Source: Clostridia bacterium
GTDB lineage: Bacteria; Bacillota; Clostridia; Christensenellales; Borkfalkiaceae
Length of the DNA stretch: 38,998 nt
Assembly: GCA_017616695.1 (NCBI GenBank)
Contig: JAFZXN010000077.1
Location: forward strand, 1 to 38,998
Direction: 5' to 3'
A program made the translations under genes and the position numbers. The notes beneath the pieces are model-generated. The model did no database searches, was not told the DNA's origin, and saw only the letters and a list, made by a program, of their open reading frames with translations. Shown piece by piece: positions 7,125 through 15,344 of this stretch. Position 1 is the stretch's first letter; every line of letters begins with the position of its first letter.

Positions 7125-8441
7125 ATGAACAAAAAATCTGTCAAAGACGTAAACGTAGCGGGTAAAAAATGCCTCGTCCGCGTTGACTTCAACGTTCCTA
7201 TGAAAGACGGCGTTATTACCGATGAAAACCGTATAAACGGCGCTCTTCCCACCATTAAATACCTGCTCGACAACAAAGCGAAAGTCATACTTTGCTCGCA
7301 CCTCGGGAAACCGCACAACGTGCTCGATCCTAAGCTCAAACTCAACAAAAAAGAGCTTGCCAAGATAGACGCTCTTCCCGAAGAAGAACGCGCCGCCGCT
7401 ACCGAAGAAATGCTTGAAAAGGCTAAAAAAGACCTTAAAAAGCTTACTCTTAAACCTGTCGCCGACAGGCTCGCCGAGCTTCTCCCCGGCGTGAAAGTCA
7501 CGTTCGCGACCGATACCGTAGGTGAGGACGCGCAGGCCAAAGTCGCCGCGTTAAAGGACGGCGAAGTAGTTCTTCTCGAAAACACCCGTTTCAACGCGGG
7601 CGAAGAAAAGAGGGATGAAGAATTCTGCCGTAAGCTCGCCGCTTTTGCCGAAGTTTACGTAAACGACGCTTTCGGTACGGCTCACCGCTCGCACGCATCG
7701 ACCGCCGCTATCGTGGAATACGGCTTCGTCGATACCGCCGTTTGCGGCTTCCTTATCGAAAAGGAACTCTCCGTCATGGCCGACGCGCTCGAACACCCCG
7801 TTCGTCCGTTCGTTGCCGTGCTCGGCGGCGCCAAAGTTGCGGACAAGCTCAACGTTATATCCAACCTCCTCGAAAAATGCGACACGCTCATCATCGGCGG
7901 CGGCATGGCTTACACCTTCTTGAAAGCGCAGGGTAAAGAAGTCGGCACCTCGCTCGTTGACGACAGCAAGATAGATTACTGCAAGGAAATGATGGATAAG
8001 GCCAAAACGCTCGGAAAGAAACTTCTTCTCCCCGTCGACGCCGTTATCACCAAGAACTTCCCCGATCCTATCGACGCGCCCGTCGAGATCAGAACGGTCG
8101 ACGTTGACGCTATCCCCGCGGATATGATGGGGCTCGATATGGGCGCAAAGACCATCGCCAAATACGCCGAGGCCGTCAAGAACGCAAAGACGGTCATCTG
8201 GAACGGACCTATGGGCGTTTTCGAGAACCCCATTTTAGCTAAAGGCACCGAAGAAATGGCAAGAGCGCTTGCCGAGACCGACGCCACGACCATTATCGGC
8301 GGCGGCGACTCCGCGGCTGCGGTCGCTCAATTGGGCTTTGCCGACAAGATGACGCATATTTCGACGGGCGGCGGCGCTTCTCTCGAACTTTTCGAGGGCA
8401 AAAAGCTCCCCGGCATCGAATGTCTTAACGATAAAAACTGA
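7125..8441 (+). CDS. pgk: Phosphoglycerate kinase
   Basis: This cytosolic glycolytic enzyme makes ATP from ADP and 1,3-bisphosphoglycerate. Signature parts are [11 protein letters not shown] at residues 19-29, CSHLGKP near residue 60, [13 protein letters not shown] near residue 182, [12 protein letters not shown] near residue 230 and GGGDSAAAV near the end. At 438 residues it is about 40 longer than usual. The extra length is a Lys/Glu-rich helical segment at about residues 66-105, between HLGKP and LKPVADRL. The usual Arg of HLGRP is Lys here, a conservative change. It is followed by tpiA 25 bp downstream, with a strong ribosome site before each. Confidence 0.97.
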   Translation: MNKKSVKDVNVAGKKCLVRVDFNVPMKDGVITDENRINGALPTIKYLLDNKAKVILCSHLGKPHNVLDPKLKLNKKELAKIDALPEEERAAATEEMLEKAKKDLKKLTLKPVADRLAELLPGVKVTFATDTVGEDAQAKVAALKDGEVVLLENTRFNAGEEKRDEEFCRKLAAFAEVYVNDAFGTAHRSHASTAAIVEYGFVDTAVCGFLIEKELSVMADALEHPVRPFVAVLGGAKVADKLNVISNLLEKCDTLIIGGGMAYTFLKAQGKEVGTSLVDDSKIDYCKEMMDKAKTLGKKLLLPVDAVITKNFPDPIDAPVEIRTVDVDAIPADMMGLDMGAKTIAKYAEAVKNAKTVIWNGPMGVFENPILAKGTEEMARALAETDATTIIGGGDSAAAVAQLGFADKMTHISTGGGASLELFEGKKLPGIECLNDKN

Positions 8442-8466
8442 ATTTTTACTTAAAGGAGAAATTACG

Positions 8467-9216
8467 ATGAGAAAACCCATTATCGCAGGAAACTGGAAAA
8501 TGAATAAAAATATGGCGGAGACCAAAGCTCTCGTTGCCGAACTTGCTCCGCTTGTCAAAGGCGCCGATTGCGACGTCGTGTTATGCGTTCCCTTTACCGA
8601 CCTTGCCGTTGCGAAAAAGGCGGTCAAAGGCACTGAGATAAAGATAGGCGCGCAGAACGTCCATTGGAAAGAATCGGGCGCGTACACGGGCGAAATTTCC
8701 GCCAACATGCTCAAAGAGCTCAAAGTCGATTACGTCATTATCGGTCACAGCGAAAGAAGACAGTATTTCGGCGAGACCGACGAAACGGTAAATCTTCGTA
8801 CGCAGGCAGCTCTTGCCGCGAGGATCAAACCCATCGTTTGCGTAGGCGAGACCGAAAAGGAAAGAGAAGACGGCCTTACCGAAAAAGTTTTATATAGACA
8901 GATCACCGAAGGTCTTAAGGGCTTTAAGTCCAAAGACTTCGATAAGATAGTCGTAGCTTACGAACCCGTCTGGGCTATCGGCACCGGCAAGACGGCCACC
9001 GCCAAAGACGCCAACGAGACCATCGGTTATATAAGAAGCGTTCTCAACAAAAAGTTCCGCGGCGCAGGCGACAAAGTGAGGATCCAGTACGGCGGTTCGA
9101 TGAAACCCTCCAACTGCAAAGAGCTCATGGCCGAAGAAGAGATAGACGGCGGTCTTATCGGCGGCGCTTCCTTAAAGGCGGGCGATTTCTCGCAGATAGT
9201 CAATTACAATAAATAA
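8467..9216 (+). CDS. tpiA: Triosephosphate isomerase
   Basis: The enzyme interconverts dihydroxyacetone phosphate and glyceraldehyde 3-phosphate. All catalytic residues are visible: Asn and Lys in AGNWKMNK (residues 6-13), His in IIGHSERR (near residue 95), and Glu in [11 protein letters not shown] (near residue 167). The phosphate loop is YGGSMKPSN. Length is normal at 249 residues. The ribosome site AAAGGAG precedes the start. The gene lies 25 bp after pgk and is certainly in the same operon. A hairpin without a T-run separates it from gpmI. Confidence 0.98.
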   Translation: MRKPIIAGNWKMNKNMAETKALVAELAPLVKGADCDVVLCVPFTDLAVAKKAVKGTEIKIGAQNVHWKESGAYTGEISANMLKELKVDYVIIGHSERRQYFGETDETVNLRTQAALAARIKPIVCVGETEKEREDGLTEKVLYRQITEGLKGFKSKDFDKIVVAYEPVWAIGTGKTATAKDANETIGYIRSVLNKKFRGAGDKVRIQYGGSMKPSNCKELMAEEEIDGGLIGGASLKAGDFSQIVNYNK

Positions 9217-9236
9217 TAATTCGGTCTTATTTCGTC

Positions 9237-9260
9237 GGACGGGCATATTTTTGCCCGTCC
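9237..9260 (+). other. Intercistronic hairpin between tpiA and gpmI
   Basis: GGACGGGCA at 9237-9245 pairs perfectly with TGCCCGTCC at 9252-9260. A second small stem, ATGCCGT/ACGGTAT, follows at 9264-9280. There is no T-run, so this looks more like an mRNA stabilising or processing element than a full terminator. Confidence 0.6.
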
Positions 9261-9309
9261 GTTATGCCGTTTTACGGTATGACAAAATAGACCTACTTAA
9301 GGAGTGTTT

Positions 9310-10866
9310 ATGAAAAAAATGAATTCGAGACCTGTTTGTCTTTTCATTATGGACGGTTACGGATTGAGAGACTCCGCCGACGGCAACGCCATAAAAATAG
9401 CGAATAGCGGTGTTATAGACGGACTTATGAAAGATTATCCTTCTACAGAGCTTCAGGCAAGCGGTATGTTCGTCGGGCTTCCGGACGGGCAGATGGGCAA
9501 CAGCGAAGTCGGCCATCTCAATATCGGCGCGGGCAGGATCGTGTATCAGGAGCTTACGAGGATAACCAAAGCTATTTCCGACGGAGATTTCTTTGAGAAT
9601 AAGGAGCTCAACCTTGCCATAGATAACGCGCTCGAAAACGATAAGAGCCTGCACCTTTACGGGTTAGTGTCGGACGGCGGCGTTCACAGCCACAACCGTC
9701 ACCTTTACGGGCTGTTGGAACTTTGCCGTCGTCGCGGCTTGAAAAAGGTTTACGTTCACGCCTTTATGGACGGGCGCGACGTTCCGCCTACCAGCGGCGT
9801 CGATTATATCGCCGAGCTCGAAGAAAAAATGAAAGAGATAGGCGTGGGAGAACTGTCTTCCATTTCGGGAAGATATTATGCGATGGACAGGGATAACCGC
9901 TGGGAAAGAGTGGAAAAGGCTTACGACAGCCTGACCATAGGTAACGGCGTTCCCGCGACGGACGGCGTGGAAGCTATGAAAAAAAGCTATGCCGACGGCG
10001 TGACCGACGAGTTCGTTCTTCCCACCAATATATATAAAGACGGCAAGCCGATAGGGCTTATCGAAGCGGGCGACTCAATAATCTTTTTCAACTTCCGCCC
10101 CGACAGAGCAAGGGAGATCACCCGCGCCTTTACGCAGGAAGATTTCGTAGGTTTCGAGAGAAAGACGGGCTATCTTAAGCCGTGCTACGTTTGCTTTACG
10201 CAGTACGACGCAACTTTCAAAAACGTTTATATAGCTTTCAAGCCGCAAAGTCTTAACAACACGCTTGGGCAGTTCCTTGCTGACAAAGGTTATACGCAGC
10301 TTCGTATCGCCGAAACGGAAAAGTACGCGCACGTCACGTTCTTCTTCAACGGCGGAGTGGAAGCTCCCAATAATAACGAGTCGCGCGATCTTATCGCGTC
10401 GCCGAAGGTGGCGACTTACGATCTGCAACCCGAGATGAGCGCGCCCGAAGTTACGCAAAAGGTGCTTGAAGAAATAGCAAGCGATAAATTCGACATCATT
10501 ATCCTTAACTTCGCCAACTGCGATATGGTAGGCCACACGGGCGTTCTCGAGGCCGCGGTCAAAGCGGTCAAGACGGTCGAAACGAGCATCAAAGCCGTCG
10601 TTTCGGCGGTTTTGGCAAAGGGTGGCACGGCTATGGTCACCGCAGACCACGGCAACGCCGATATTATGATCGCCGAAGACGGTTCGCCGTTCACCGCGCA
10701 CACCACCAACCCCGTTCCGTTTATCCTTGCCAGTGCCGATCCGAAATTCAGAAACGTGAAATTGCGTTCGGGCGGAGCCTTGTGCGACATTTCGCCGACC
10801 ATTCTCGAAGTTTTGGGCGAACCTCAACCCGCCGAAATGACCGGTAAGTCGCTTATCGAAAGATAA
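9310..10866 (+). CDS. gpmI: 2,3-bisphosphoglycerate-independent phosphoglycerate mutase
   Basis: This metal-dependent enzyme of the alkaline phosphatase superfamily converts 3- to 2-phosphoglycerate. It starts MKKMNSRPVCLFIMDGYGLRD with the first metal-binding Asp. The phospho-accepting Ser is in GNSEVGHLNIGAGR at about residue 64. VSDGGVHSHNRH and MDGRDVPP follow near residues 120-155, and the second metal site is seen in TADHGNAD and in AHTTNPVP. Length is 518 residues. A GTG at 9304 is in frame, but AAGGAG at 9298-9303 fits the ATG at 9310. No enolase or gapA gene is in the window. Confidence 0.97.
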   Translation: MKKMNSRPVCLFIMDGYGLRDSADGNAIKIANSGVIDGLMKDYPSTELQASGMFVGLPDGQMGNSEVGHLNIGAGRIVYQELTRITKAISDGDFFENKELNLAIDNALENDKSLHLYGLVSDGGVHSHNRHLYGLLELCRRRGLKKVYVHAFMDGRDVPPTSGVDYIAELEEKMKEIGVGELSSISGRYYAMDRDNRWERVEKAYDSLTIGNGVPATDGVEAMKKSYADGVTDEFVLPTNIYKDGKPIGLIEAGDSIIFFNFRPDRAREITRAFTQEDFVGFERKTGYLKPCYVCFTQYDATFKNVYIAFKPQSLNNTLGQFLADKGYTQLRIAETEKYAHVTFFFNGGVEAPNNNESRDLIASPKVATYDLQPEMSAPEVTQKVLEEIASDKFDIIILNFANCDMVGHTGVLEAAVKAVKTVETSIKAVVSAVLAKGGTAMVTADHGNADIMIAEDGSPFTAHTTNPVPFILASADPKFRNVKLRSGGALCDISPTILEVLGEPQPAEMTGKSLIER

Positions 10867-10913
10867 GTTCCTTCGTTTTTTATAATATTTTTACAAAAAA
10901 ACGCATTAAACGC

Positions 10914-10942
10914 TTGCATTGTTCAATTTATTATGATACAAT
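10914..10942 (+). promoter_or_regulatory. Promoter of secG
   Basis: TTGCAT at 10914-10919, a 17-bp spacer, and TACAAT at 10937-10942. It lies after gpmI and about 30 nt before the secG start. Confidence 0.75.
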
Positions 10943-10973
10943 AATCAAGCATTTAATGTGGAATGGAGTTATT

Positions 10974-11249
10974 ATGAGTAATATTTTAGCTATGGCGTAT
11001 GAATTATACTATGCGTTAAGTTTAGTTTGCGTTATCGGTGCGTTCCTTTGCTCGATAATGGTAGTCGTTGCTGTTCTTATCCAACCGAGCAATTCTCGCG
11101 GTATAAGCGCGCTCGGCGGCAATGCCGATACTTTTTACAATAAGAGTAAAGGCAAATCGCTCGCCAGCACAATGAAGATGATAACCTATATCTGTATGGG
11201 GCTTATCGCTTTGTTTATGATCGCTTTCTTTATCGTCGAGCTTATCTAA
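10974..11249 (+). CDS. secG: Protein translocase subunit SecG
   Basis: SecG is the small subunit of the SecYEG membrane channel. The 91-residue protein has two membrane segments (about residues 12-37 and 70-90). The family loop between them reads VLIQPSNSRGISALGGNADTF, where SecG proteins typically have LLQ...GLGGAF-like sequences. The ATG at 10974 has GGAG 7 nt upstream; an upstream in-frame start at 10914 falls inside the promoter and is rejected. The order secG, rnr, smpB, ssrA is classical in Bacillota. A strong terminator ends this unit before rnr. Confidence 0.9.
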   Translation: MSNILAMAYELYYALSLVCVIGAFLCSIMVVVAVLIQPSNSRGISALGGNADTFYNKSKGKSLASTMKMITYICMGLIALFMIAFFIVELI

Positions 11250-11264
11250 GTTCAAAGGATACCG

Positions 11265-11294
11265 CGGCTACCCGAAAAAGGTAGCCGTTTTTTT
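11265..11294 (+). terminator. Rho-independent terminator of secG
   Basis: CGGCTACC at 11265-11272 pairs with GGTAGCCG at 11280-11287 around a 7-nt loop, followed by seven T. Confidence 0.93.
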
Positions 11295-11305
11295 ATGCCC
11301 CGACC

Positions 11306-11335
11306 TTGTATCGTTTATTAGTTTTCGGGCATTAT
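11306..11335 (+). promoter_or_regulatory. Possible leaderless promoter of rnr
   Basis: TTGTAT at 11306-11311, an 18-bp spacer, and CATTAT at 11330-11335, ending 6 nt before the ATG at 11342. The -10 box is not consensus, but the placement repeats that seen at ruvX and smpB. Confidence 0.5.
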
Positions 11336-11341
11336 TATCTT

Positions 11342-13546
11342 ATGGGATATTTGAGTTATACGAAATTATTGTCGCTTTTTAAAGACGGCACGCTCTACGG
11401 CAAGAGCTTTTCGGCTGTTTTGAACTATTTTGCCAAGAGCGGAGTAGGAAGAAATATCGTTTCCGAAATGACAGACGAACTCGTTTTAAAAGGCGAACTT
11501 ATAAAAAAGGACGGGCGTTTTTACCCGGCGGATATGCCGAAAGGCGCTTTCCCCGAAAAACCCGTCCGTTTCGAGATGAAAACAGGCGCTTTCCGTTGCA
11601 ACGAAAAGGGCTTCGGCTTCGTTACGGTCGAAGGGGATAAGGACTATTATATCCGCGCCGAAAATATGGGGCAGGCGCTTAACGGCGATACCGTCGAAAT
11701 AAGACTTTTGGGCGGTAAGTTCGGGGACCTTGCGGAGATCGTCAAAGTAGTCGAAAGAGGTGCGACGAAAATCACGGGTACGGTCTTTTCCGAAGGCGGG
11801 CTTATTTACGTTCGCCCCGACGACAAGGCTTATTTTGCCGACATTTTTATAGATACGCGAAGTAAAAGCGGCGCCGAGGCGGGCGAAGAGTCACATTTTA
11901 AAACGGCTTTCGACGCGATAGGGAAAAAGGTGCTCGTCGAGATAACGTCCTTTCCCAAAAACCGCTGCCCCGAAGGTAAGATATCGAAGGTCATAGGCAA
12001 CAGGTTCGAGCTTGAAACGGAAGAAACGTCGCTCGTATTACTAAAAGGAGTCGAAACGGAGTTTTCGGAAGACGTTTTAAAAGAATCAAGCGCCGCGGCG
12101 CATTCGGTGGATGATCGCGACCTCGAAAAAAGGCGTGATTTAAGAGGCGATATCGTTTTTACGATAGACGGTGAAAGCGCAAAAGACTTCGACGACGCGG
12201 TATCTTTAAAGATCGAAGGCGACAAATACGTTCTCGGCGTGCATATCGCCGACGTTTCGCATTACGTCAAGGAAAACGGTGCGCTCGATAAGTCGGCTTT
12301 TGCCCGCGGAACGAGCGTTTACCTTCCCGACAAGGTGATACCTATGCTCCCGTTTGAACTCTCGAACGGCATCTGTTCACTCAATCAGGGCGTTGACAGG
12401 TTGACCGTTTCGGTCGTCGTCACGATCGACAAAGAGGGTAACGTTTCAGATACCGAAATATTCAAAAGTGTCATTAAATCGCGTTATAGGCTGACTTATA
12501 CGCTTGTGGATAAGCTTTTGGAAGGTGACGAAAAGCTCGGAAACGAGTATAACGATATAGCCGATATCATTCAAAAGATGAACGGCCTGCGCTGTTTGTT
12601 GGAAAGACGAAGAAAAAAGGCCGGCTATATCGATCTTGACGTAAAAGAGTCGGATATTTTCCTTGAAAACGGCAATATTTTAGTTTCGGCGCATCGTTCC
12701 ACGCCCGCCACGAGGTTGATCGAACAGTTTATGATAACCGCGAACGAGGCGGTCGCAAGTTATCTTTATTATCAGAATCTGCCGTGCGTTTACAGGATAC
12801 ACGAAAAGCCCACGCAGGAAAAAACCGAGCAATTAAAGAGCTTTTTGAAAGTTCTCGGTATGAACGTATCGTGGCGTAAGGACGGTTGCCACCCGAAAGA
12901 TATTCGAAAGCTTCTGAAAGATTGCGAAGGCAAAGACTACTTCGCGGTAGTCAATAAGACGGTGTTAAGAAGTATGCAAAAGGCAAAGTATTCGGCTATC
13001 AATCTCGGACACTTCGGCCTTGCGTCCGATTGCTATTGTCACTTTACTTCACCTATCCGCAGGTATCCCGATCTACTCGTCCACAGAGCTTTAAAAAGGA
13101 CGCTTGACGGACAAATAACGTCGTTTATCGACTTATACGAGGACTTTTTCATCAAAGCCGCCGAAAATTCTTCCAAAACCGAACGCGTTGCCGAAGATCT
13201 CGAAAGAGCCGTCGACGACTTGTATAAAACTCAATTTATGTCGGATAAGGTCGGAAACGAATACGACGGTATCGTTTCTTCGGTCGTCTCGAGCGGATTT
13301 TTCGTCGAGCTCGAAAACACTTGCGAAGGATTCGTGCCGATAGAGCTTTTGCCTGCGGGAACTTATACCTTCGATAAAGAAAATATGTGTTTATCGACTT
13401 ATAGGCGCACTTATAAGGTCGGCGACAGGGTGAAAATATGCGTCGTTTCGGCGGATATCGCTTCGAGAAAAGTTGATTTTTGCCTTGCGAAAAACGACCG
13501 TAACGCGCCGATTGACCGTAAAAAAAGACGGCCCCGCGCCAAGTAG
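11342..13546 (+). CDS. rnr: Ribonuclease R
   Basis: RNase R is a processive 3'-5' exoribonuclease of the RNB family, active on structured RNA and linked to tmRNA-mediated quality control. The 734-residue protein has an N-terminal winged-helix-like part (residues 1-60), a cold-shock domain with FRCNEKGFGFVTVEG, and then the RNB catalytic core. The core includes DIVFTIDGESAKDFDDAVSL with its metal-binding Asp residues, HIADVSHYV, and HFTSPIRRYPDL. A C-terminal S1 domain and a basic tail, DRKKRRPRAK, close the protein. The start follows no Shine-Dalgarno site. An upstream in-frame TTG at 11306 lies in the presumed promoter. smpB follows 65 bp later. Confidence 0.96.
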   Translation: MGYLSYTKLLSLFKDGTLYGKSFSAVLNYFAKSGVGRNIVSEMTDELVLKGELIKKDGRFYPADMPKGAFPEKPVRFEMKTGAFRCNEKGFGFVTVEGDKDYYIRAENMGQALNGDTVEIRLLGGKFGDLAEIVKVVERGATKITGTVFSEGGLIYVRPDDKAYFADIFIDTRSKSGAEAGEESHFKTAFDAIGKKVLVEITSFPKNRCPEGKISKVIGNRFELETEETSLVLLKGVETEFSEDVLKESSAAAHSVDDRDLEKRRDLRGDIVFTIDGESAKDFDDAVSLKIEGDKYVLGVHIADVSHYVKENGALDKSAFARGTSVYLPDKVIPMLPFELSNGICSLNQGVDRLTVSVVVTIDKEGNVSDTEIFKSVIKSRYRLTYTLVDKLLEGDEKLGNEYNDIADIIQKMNGLRCLLERRRKKAGYIDLDVKESDIFLENGNILVSAHRSTPATRLIEQFMITANEAVASYLYYQNLPCVYRIHEKPTQEKTEQLKSFLKVLGMNVSWRKDGCHPKDIRKLLKDCEGKDYFAVVNKTVLRSMQKAKYSAINLGHFGLASDCYCHFTSPIRRYPDLLVHRALKRTLDGQITSFIDLYEDFFIKAAENSSKTERVAEDLERAVDDLYKTQFMSDKVGNEYDGIVSSVVSSGFFVELENTCEGFVPIELLPAGTYTFDKENMCLSTYRRTYKVGDRVKICVVSADIASRKVDFCLAKNDRNAPIDRKKRRPRAK

Positions 13547-13575
13547 ATATAAATCTGTCATTTGCAAAAAAAGGC

Positions 13576-13604
13576 TTGCATACGGCGATTTTTCGTGTTA
13601 TAAT
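13576..13604 (+). promoter_or_regulatory. Promoter of smpB, predicted leaderless
   Basis: TTGCAT at 13576-13581, a 17-bp spacer, and TATAAT at 13599-13604. The smpB ATG at 13612 begins 7 nt after the -10 box, so the predicted transcription start coincides with the start codon. Confidence 0.82.
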
Positions 13605-13611
13605 ATTTGAG

Positions 13612-14061
13612 ATGAAAGTTATTTGCGAAAACAAGGGCGTTTCCTTTGAATATTTTGTTGAAGACACCATCGAAGCGGGCATTTCTCTCGACGGCGGCGA
13701 AGTCAAGTCCATACGGCGCGGCAACGTCAGTTTGAAAGACAGTTATTGCTCGTTTTATCGCGGCAGCGTCTTTATAAAGAATATGCATATCGCCGTCTAC
13801 GAGATGGCGGGGGCGTATAACGTTAAAGACAGCAAACGCGAACGTCGGTTGCTATTACATAAGGGCGAGATAAATAGGCTCAAAGAAAAGGTCAGCGAAA
13901 AGGGTTTTACCGTCGTCCCGATACGCCTTTATTTTTCCGGCTCGCTCGTTAAGGTGCTTCTCGGCGTTTGCAAAGGCAAGCACACTTACGACAAAAAGCA
14001 AAGCATTAAGGAAAAGGACGTCGATCGCGCCGCTATGCGCGAAATGAGTAATTATCGCTGA
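13612..14061 (+). CDS. smpB: SsrA-binding protein SmpB
   Basis: SmpB binds tmRNA and brings it to stalled ribosomes for trans-translation. The 149-residue protein shows GISLDGGEVKSIRRGNVSLKDSYC in the first third, then RERRLLLHKGEI, GFTVVPIRLYF and GKHTYDKKQSIKEKD, all characteristic SmpB segments. The basic C-terminal tail is present but short. Its partner gene ssrA lies about 90 bp downstream on the same strand. There is no ribosome site, and an in-frame upstream ATG at 13576 overlaps the -35 box, so 13612 is the start. Confidence 0.96.
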   Translation: MKVICENKGVSFEYFVEDTIEAGISLDGGEVKSIRRGNVSLKDSYCSFYRGSVFIKNMHIAVYEMAGAYNVKDSKRERRLLLHKGEINRLKEKVSEKGFTVVPIRLYFSGSLVKVLLGVCKGKHTYDKKQSIKEKDVDRAAMREMSNYR

Positions 14062-14151
14062 CCGTTTTCGACCTTTTTAATAGTTTTTTGACAATACGAT
14101 ATATCCTTTCGGCGGCGTCGGCATAAACGTCGGCTGCGCCTTCCGCATAAC

Positions 14152-14513
14152 GGGGCTGCAATGGTTTCGACTGTGCGGGGAAGGGGAGGCATAAGCATAC
14201 CGAGGCTCCCGTCCTCGTTAAAAAGGGAAAATTAAATTTAAATGCTGACAATCAAAAATTAGCATTCGCCGCTTAATTACAAGCGACTGTCCGACTCGCT
14301 TTGCCCGCGAGAGCGACGTTCGGGCATGATTTTTCGCGGGGTACCACCTTGCGGGATCGAAAACACCCGCAATGCGGATCCTTTGTTTTCAGCGCCGCGT
14401 GCAATCCGCGCCTTGCCGGAGTACGTCGGAAGAGGATACAGTCAAGGCTAAGTATGTAGAAGGCTTTTCGGTCCCCTCGCAACACGAGAGTTCGATTCTC
14501 TCCAGCTCCACCA
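14152..14513 (+). ncRNA. ssrA: Transfer-messenger RNA (tmRNA)
   Basis: The 5' end GGGGCTGCAATGGTTTCGAC and the 3' end with TTCGATTCTC and CAGCTCCACCA are the tmRNA tRNA-like ends. GGGGCTG at 14152-14158 pairs with CAGCTCC near 14503-14509. CCA is encoded at 14511-14513. The tag reading frame starts at GCT 14244 and stops at TAA 14274, giving ADNQKLAFAA. The tag ends in AFAA instead of the common ALAA. The gene directly follows smpB. A TTGACA at 14088 lacks a well-spaced -10 box, so read-through from smpB with processing is possible. The 3' end is also the left border of the duplicated segment. Confidence 0.96.
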
Positions 14514-14611
14514 GAAATAGACGTAGATTTTGATACAAAATCTGCGTTTTTTTCTTGCGCTTTTTAGGGCTAAAACCGCCATTTTTTGCCCTATTATATG
14601 AAAATAGACCG
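14513..14611 (+). repeat. Left copy of about 98-bp direct repeat flanking the accessory cassette
   Basis: The copy starts at the last base of ssrA (AGAAATAGACGTAGATTTTG) and ends at AAAATAGACCG. It matches 17565-17662 with two differences: a T-run of seven instead of six, and GGGCT instead of GGACT. It holds the ssrA terminator. Confidence 0.92.
14521..14553 (+). terminator. Rho-independent terminator of ssrA
   Basis: ACGTAGATTTT at 14521-14531 pairs with AAAATCTGCGT at 14537-14547 (one G-U pair), and the T-run continues to 14553. The duplicated copy downstream of the cassette folds the same way at 17572-17604. Confidence 0.88.
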
Positions 14612-14653
14612 GGTGAGAGTAATTTTAGGTTGTTTTCTCCCGGTCTTTTTTAT
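14606..14653 (+). terminator. Second terminator-like hairpin after ssrA
   Basis: AGACCGGG at 14606-14613 pairs with CCCGGTCT at 14639-14646, followed by a T-run. In the right copy the hairpin keeps AGACCG/CGGTCT (17656-17697), but its inner sequence is different. Confidence 0.65.
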
Positions 14654-14669
14654 TTTTGCGAAAAGACAA

Positions 14670-14720
14670 ATCGTGCAAAGTATGTGGGTAATCGTGCTAA
14701 CTATGGGGTAATCGTGCAAA
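14670..14720 (+). repeat. Short tandem repeats ATCGTGCWAA at the left end of the cassette
   Basis: ATCGTGC occurs at 14670, 14691 and 14711, spaced 21 and 20 bp, with TGGGT or GGGGT between copies. Two further copies lie at 17720 and 17740, also 20 bp apart. Related sequences in the opposite orientation lie at 17470-17535. Multiple 20-bp repeats at both ends recall IS21-family insertion sequences, but no transposase is present. Confidence 0.6.
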
Positions 14721-14790
14721 GATTAAAATTGCCTATCTTGCCACCTTAATTTTTGAATTAATTTGAGTAGCAGAGTAGGCAAAACCATTA

Positions 14791-15228
14791 TTATGAGTGC
14801 GCGTTATCATACAGGACCTGTATTTCAGTAGGCAGCTTATCCGGGAGCATTTCATTCAGCCGTTCTTCGTTGCCGTCGTAAATAGCGGTCTTGTAGTACC
14901 AACATTTGAATTTCAGCATATCGAGCGTTTTTTGAAGTTTCACCATCTCGGCTTCAACGATAGCTTTTCTGTTTTTAAATAGTTCCTTACGATTCGGATA
15001 GGTAGATGCTCCTTCGCCGCACCAAGCCATAAACTGCTTGATATCCTTAATTTCAAGCCCGGATTTCTTTAAGCATTCGATCACGCGAAGCGCTTCCAGC
15101 TCGCGTTCACTGAATTTGCGAATACCGGACTGTCTTTCCATCCCGGGAAAGAGTCCTTCTTTATCATAATAACGCAGTGTTGAAATTGGCAGATTAAACA
15201 TTTCCGAAACTTGACCGATGGTATACAT
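14791..15228 (-). CDS. MerR-family transcriptional regulator
   Basis: The 145-residue protein starts MYTIGQVSEMFNLPISTLRYYDKEGL in standard MerR winged-helix form, with the second helix-turn segment GIRKFSERELEALRVIECLK. A long coiled coil for dimerisation follows at about residues 75-115. The C-terminus is short, so any ligand pocket is small. It has one CWYYKTA segment but no clear Cys metal site, suggesting the MerR branch that senses reactive or aromatic compounds. The ribosome site GGAGG is placed for the start at 15228, although an in-frame ATG exists at 15252. It diverges from the hydrolase operon and probably controls it. Confidence 0.9.
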   Translation of the reverse strand: MYTIGQVSEMFNLPISTLRYYDKEGLFPGMERQSGIRKFSERELEALRVIECLKKSGLEIKDIKQFMAWCGEGASTYPNRKELFKNRKAIVEAEMVKLQKTLDMLKFKCWYYKTAIYDGNEERLNEMLPDKLPTEIQVLYDNAHS

Positions 15229-15258
15229 AAATTTTTTCCTCCAATTTGCCAAAAACCC

Positions 15259-15289
15259 TTGACATAAAGTTAGGTTTAGGTATTACAAT
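15259..15289 (+). promoter_or_regulatory. MerR-type promoter with 19-bp spacer
   Basis: TTGACA at 15259-15264 and TACAAT at 15284-15289 are separated by 19 bp, the over-long spacing that MerR activators correct by twisting DNA. The spacer contains AAAGTTAGGTTTAGGT, an imperfect repeat that could be the operator. The promoter reads into the hydrolase gene with a leader of about 50 nt. Confidence 0.8.
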
Positions 15290-15344
15290 ATGATTGTATC
15301 ACGAAAAAAAAGATAAATCAACCCTTTTTTGAGGAGAATTCGTT

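Noticed and set aside
14555-14749. 64-residue plus-strand frame after ssrA
   Set aside because: It lies in the terminator and end-repeat region, has no ribosome site, and its start overlaps the direct repeat.
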